DNA from: Datnioides undecimradiatus
Taxonomy: Eukaryota > Chordata > Actinopteri > Lobotiformes > Datnioididae
NCBI GenBank assembly: GCA_008933995.1
Contig: WARS01000047.1
Coordinates: forward strand, 1,736,001-1,800,000
Direction: 5' to 3'
DNA: 64,000 bases
Made by a program: the position numbers and the translations under genes. Under the pieces are notes generated by a model. The model was not told the DNA's origin. It saw nothing but the letters and a program-made list of their open reading frames with translations, and ran no database searches. Each line of letters starts with the position of its first letter. The stretch's first letter is position 1. Below, piece after piece: positions 60,818 through 64,000 of this stretch.

Positions 60818-61255
60818 CGTACAGTGATGAACCCAAAGACAATCATCTCTACAAAGCACCTCTTTCTCATAGTTTTTTTCTGTTTTGGTTCGCTGTCACT
60901 GCTCTCATAGTGCCATTTCCATACGCAGCAGACGTCTGTTTTCTGTTAAAAGCTCTTAAACTAAAGTGTTTTTGTTGCCTAAACATGACCAGCGGTTGGA
61001 TTCTGGATGCAAACCATTGGACTTCAGTGTCACAGTCCTGCATTTTGGATTTCCACTGTCTAACCTACCAACTGTGTGTGGTTCAGGAAAGAAACCTAAT
61101 CTGCCAGAAAATTACATTTCCCTTTAAATGCAACTGGCAGTTCAAATTAATAGCACATAAATGTAATTTATTGGAGACAATTTGTTGGGGCTTTATAGCT
61201 TGTTTCCTTTGCTGCTGTAGTCTTTAGACTGCATAAAGAAGAGGATATAGTCACT

Positions 61256-61740
61256 TTGGCGTCATCTGTTGGTTTGTGGGCCACCATCTTGAAGCCTCTA
61301 GCTTGACATTTTCACCATTGCCATCTTGATTTTTCAGGAGCCAGAAGTGCCCATATATCAACAAGAGGTTGGAGCTGGCATGGATGCACGTTGCTACGCC
61401 TCTATCCTGATTAATTGGTCTCAATGGTAGCAACTTTTAAATCCCGCAGTAGCCACGCCCTAAACTAGATTTAGACCAGTCTGTTTTACTCTGAATGGAA
61501 GCATAGTTCATAAAGTGAACATCATATTGTGTTGAAGACGTGAAACTGATTGAGATCATAAACTCATTAGGAAAATGTTGATTGAGGTACTTAATCAAGT
61601 GTCACTCGCAATGTTACAATCTGACTTCTTTTTGCACCTGGTAGCGTCGCCCCCTGAAGGCTGTTAAAGAGAATGCAGGATTAACGCTGCGTTGGCTTCA
61701 CTTTGCAGTCATATGTCCACTTCTAAATACACTCTATGAT
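61256..61740. repeat. High-copy fish interspersed repeat (about 485 bases)
   Basis: The ordered blocks GCCACCATCTTGAAGCCTC, CATTGCCATCTTGATTTTTC, GTAGCCACGCCCTAAACTAG, GAGATCATAAACTCATTAGG, CTGACTTCTTTTTGCACC, GTCGCCCCCTGAAGGCTGTT and GCGTTGGCTTCACTTTGCAG match a very abundant acanthomorph repeat known to me from many fish contigs. The copy is nearly full length but diverged. Class (MITE or SINE-like) is not certain. Confidence 0.7.
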
Positions 61741-62081
61741 TGCCACCAGTGCACACATAGTAACTTTGAAATGGTACTTTTCTTCAGAGCGCTTCACAGT
61801 GGCACCTCGATAATGCTTCACATTGTCAGAGTTTAGAAATTAACGGTAAAACGGTCACATATTTTATTTTCTTTACTGACATTCCAGCGGAGAACGAGCC
61901 AGAAATGAACCCAATACTGAGGTCAGATATTTCAGTAGAAGAGCTGCAGTAACTTTCTAAAGCCAGACCCCCCGGTGTGTATTTTCTCTCTGCCAGCCTC
62001 CAGCAGCTAGCAGAGATGAGCTGTCTGGGAAGAGAGGCCAATGCAGCGCTTCTCGTCTCATCTCCCTCTAATCCGGCACAA

Positions 62082-62143
62082 CCCCCCCACCCCCAACCAC
62101 CCTCCACTCTCCACCCTCCACCACCTCCCACCTCCCCACCCCG
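62082..62143. repeat. C-rich homopyrimidine-like stretch
   Basis: About 60 bases of CCC, CCA and CCT units with almost no G. Low-complexity; the minus strand is G/A-rich with several GGG runs. Confidence 0.7.
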
Positions 62144-62558
62144 CTCAGTGACACTTACTGTAGCACTGGACAGTCCTTCCAATATATTCCACATCCCATT
62201 TCACCTCCGACTAATTGGAAACCTGGAGTCTCTCTGTGTTTTTTTTATGTCATGATTTCTTTTTTTTTTTTGCATTTCCTTTGTTCTTCCTCTTCGTCTC
62301 CCCTCACTGTCTGCCTTCTCATTTTTCCTCTATCTTCTCAATATATGAGACAGTAAACTAACCCCTCAGTTGTCTGTGTAGCAGAGAAATGAGAGCATAA
62401 CCTGTGAAACCAAGCGCACCCTTTAGATTGGTTCATCTGCATGCAAGAGGGAGTCCGAGACACTGGAGGCTTTATTGGAACAGATGACCTCGGGTTTATG
62501 TTTCATACATCATTATCACAAAGCCAATCTCGCTCTGCCTTTTAAATGCAGGGGCCTA

Positions 62559-62602
62559 CAAGCGCACACACACAAAAGCACACAAACACACACACACAAA
62601 CG
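62559..62602. repeat. Imperfect (CA)n tract
   Basis: CA units interrupted by AAAA and AAAC, 45 bases before a perfect CA run. Confidence 0.85.
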
Positions 62603-62646
62603 CAGTGTATCTCCATCTTCATTTCTCTTCTTCCCCTTGTCTTTCT

Positions 62647-62670
62647 CACACACACACACACACACACACA
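62647..62670. repeat. (CA)n microsatellite
   Basis: Perfect run of about 12 units. Confidence 0.9.
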
Positions 62671-63470
62671 GAGTGGAGGAAGGACAATGTGCCATAAGGG
62701 TTTTAGTTTGGGGACTGCTGGTTGTGCACTTAGACTAACAGCAATTACCTGATGTGCAGTGGAGACCATGAGATGAGTCCTGGGGAAATCCATCAAAATG
62801 CAGTAAACCCGGTGGGCCTGTAATGAACTGGTGCTTTCCCGGCTTCACTACTGCACATCACATCAGTGTCTGAAACCATGTATTAGTCATGACAAATGAA
62901 GGCCTAGGCCAAGCTTGTGTGTAAATTTAAGAAGAGGTGGTGCAAAAAGTCCACTCAGGTCTGGCAATGTTTTATCTTTATGCTCTGGCTTTAGTCCTGT
63001 TCCGTTGCTTCTTTTGAGTTTATGTCTAAGCCCTCCTTCTACTGTTATCCATAGATCTCCACATGATGCTTTTAGCTCACTAAGAAGAAAATGTTATCAC
63101 AGAATTGGTTGAAATTGAACATGATCATTGTTAAATAGCACTTTTTAAAAAAATTAATAACGGAGAATCTACGTTTCAGTTCTTTCCAGAAAGTTTAACT
63201 ACCATTATTCCTTAACTTAACTGTCCCCATATTGATTGTTTCAATATCATTTGATGTACTTCAGTTATTTGAAGTTCAAGTAGCTATTTGCCATCTGCCT
63301 TGAAGTTTTGGAAAAATTAAACATGAACTATCATGAATAACACTGTTGATATATTTTGCAGAATAAGTATCTTTATTCATCTAAAGTCTTTTTTACTGTC
63401 ATCTTGAAATCATCCACCTCCCGATGCTGCGTCATCAGTGTTAGTTTCCGTTCTGATGTGCTACTGCCAT

Positions 63471-63582
63471 CAGTGTTCGAATGAATGTGCTGTGAATGGG
63501 TGAATGCAGACGTGTAGTGTGAAAGCACTTTGATTATTAACATGACTAGAAAAGCGTTCTATAAGCACAGTCCATTTGCCAA
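63471..63582. repeat. Dispersed fish repeat tail (AAAGCGCTATATAAA type)
   Basis: GTGAATGGGTGAATG, GTGTGAAAGCACTTTGATT, GACTAGAAAAGCGTTCTATA and GCACAGTCCATTTGCCA follow the order of a common fish repeat end whose usual text is AAAGCGCTTTGAGTGGTC then AAAGCGCTATATAAATGCAG then TCCATTTACCA. Confidence 0.6.
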
Positions 63583-64000
63583 ATCAATAATGAAACGATC
63601 AACTCGGTTACACATATTCAGTTGACAGTCGTTTCAACAAATCTGCCATTTGTGTCACCCATGTTGGCAAAACAACAACAAAGTGAGCACCTTCTGATCT
63701 GCTGCCTTTGTCATCAAAGTTTAGTTAATGTTAGAAATAAAAGCAATCGGTTTAAGTGGCAATAATTTGCTTTAATTTATAATCATGAATCAAATGTTGA
63801 TTGCACGATGTCGTGGCTGTAGCAACCGGACACTATCACCTTTAAGTGTGCTATGAGCATCACTCTCACTGTGCAGGTCTGTCTGCTTTTCCCATTCAGA
63901 ACACAACATTGTTTATTTTCACCTTTAACTTGAGAGCAAGAGGACAGTGTACGAAAAAGGTCGGATTCCAGCTGGGAGCATAACGATTACACGGTGCTTC

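Larger units (their letters stand above)
42920..64000. other. 21 kb gene-poor block with repeats
   Basis: I could not assemble any gene on either strand. Open reading frames are short, lack conserved motifs and are not joined by phase-compatible splice sites. Recognised content: microsatellites, two LTR-like segments, a Tc1/mariner relic and several fragments of high-copy fish repeats (entered separately). The unique parts between (for example 47150-49570, 49820-51690, 52020-56010, 58400-60350, 61760-63470) look like intergenic or long-intron DNA; parts may be conserved regulatory sequence, which needs alignment to judge. Confidence 0.55.

Noticed and set aside
61826-62194. 122-codon Gly-rich minus-strand ORF
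   Set aside because: Generated by the C-rich low-complexity stretch at 62082-62143; no recognisable domain.

Overview
The window comes from a vertebrate nuclear genome and is almost certainly a teleost fish, probably an acanthomorph. Genes are split into small exons with GT-AG introns, intergenic DNA is AT-rich with (CA)n, (GA)n and (AAT)n microsatellites, and several interspersed repeats typical of spiny-rayed fish are present. Three protein-coding genes could be built exon by exon, all on the + strand. Every splice junction keeps the reading frame.

Region 1 (1-18412, 3' UTR beyond) is the 3' two-thirds of an unconventional class IX myosin, best matched to MYO9A. The window opens inside the motor domain. 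The gene then runs through the converter, IQ motifs, a large low-complexity tail exon, a C1 zinc finger, a RhoGAP domain and a Ser-rich C-terminus. Its 26 constitutive coding exons give about 1843 residues here. Two further in-frame exons just after the RhoGAP domain look alternatively used.

Region 2 (21961-27383) is a complete nine-exon SCAMP2-like secretory carrier membrane protein of 338 residues, with N-terminal NPF motifs, a coiled coil and four membrane segments. Region 3 (29800-42183) is a complete 16-exon BBS4 gene of 532 residues, a TPR subunit of the BBSome. An RFX X-box-like motif lies just upstream of its ATG.

Region 4 (about 42870-64000) is some 21 kb in which I found no convincing gene. 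It holds microsatellites, a degraded Tc1/mariner transposase remnant on the minus strand, two LTR-like segments, and several fragments of high-copy fish repeats recognised from memory. A few short coding-looking stretches there are weak.

In human, MYO9A, BBS4 and SCAMP2 all lie on 15q23-q24, so the window looks like a compacted piece of a conserved vertebrate linkage group. The three genes do not form one pathway: Rho and actin control (MYO9A), vesicle trafficking (SCAMP2) and ciliary cargo transport (BBS4). I saw no bacterial-style system, CRISPR array, RNA gene or clearly new system. The most useful leads are splice variants and regulatory motifs.
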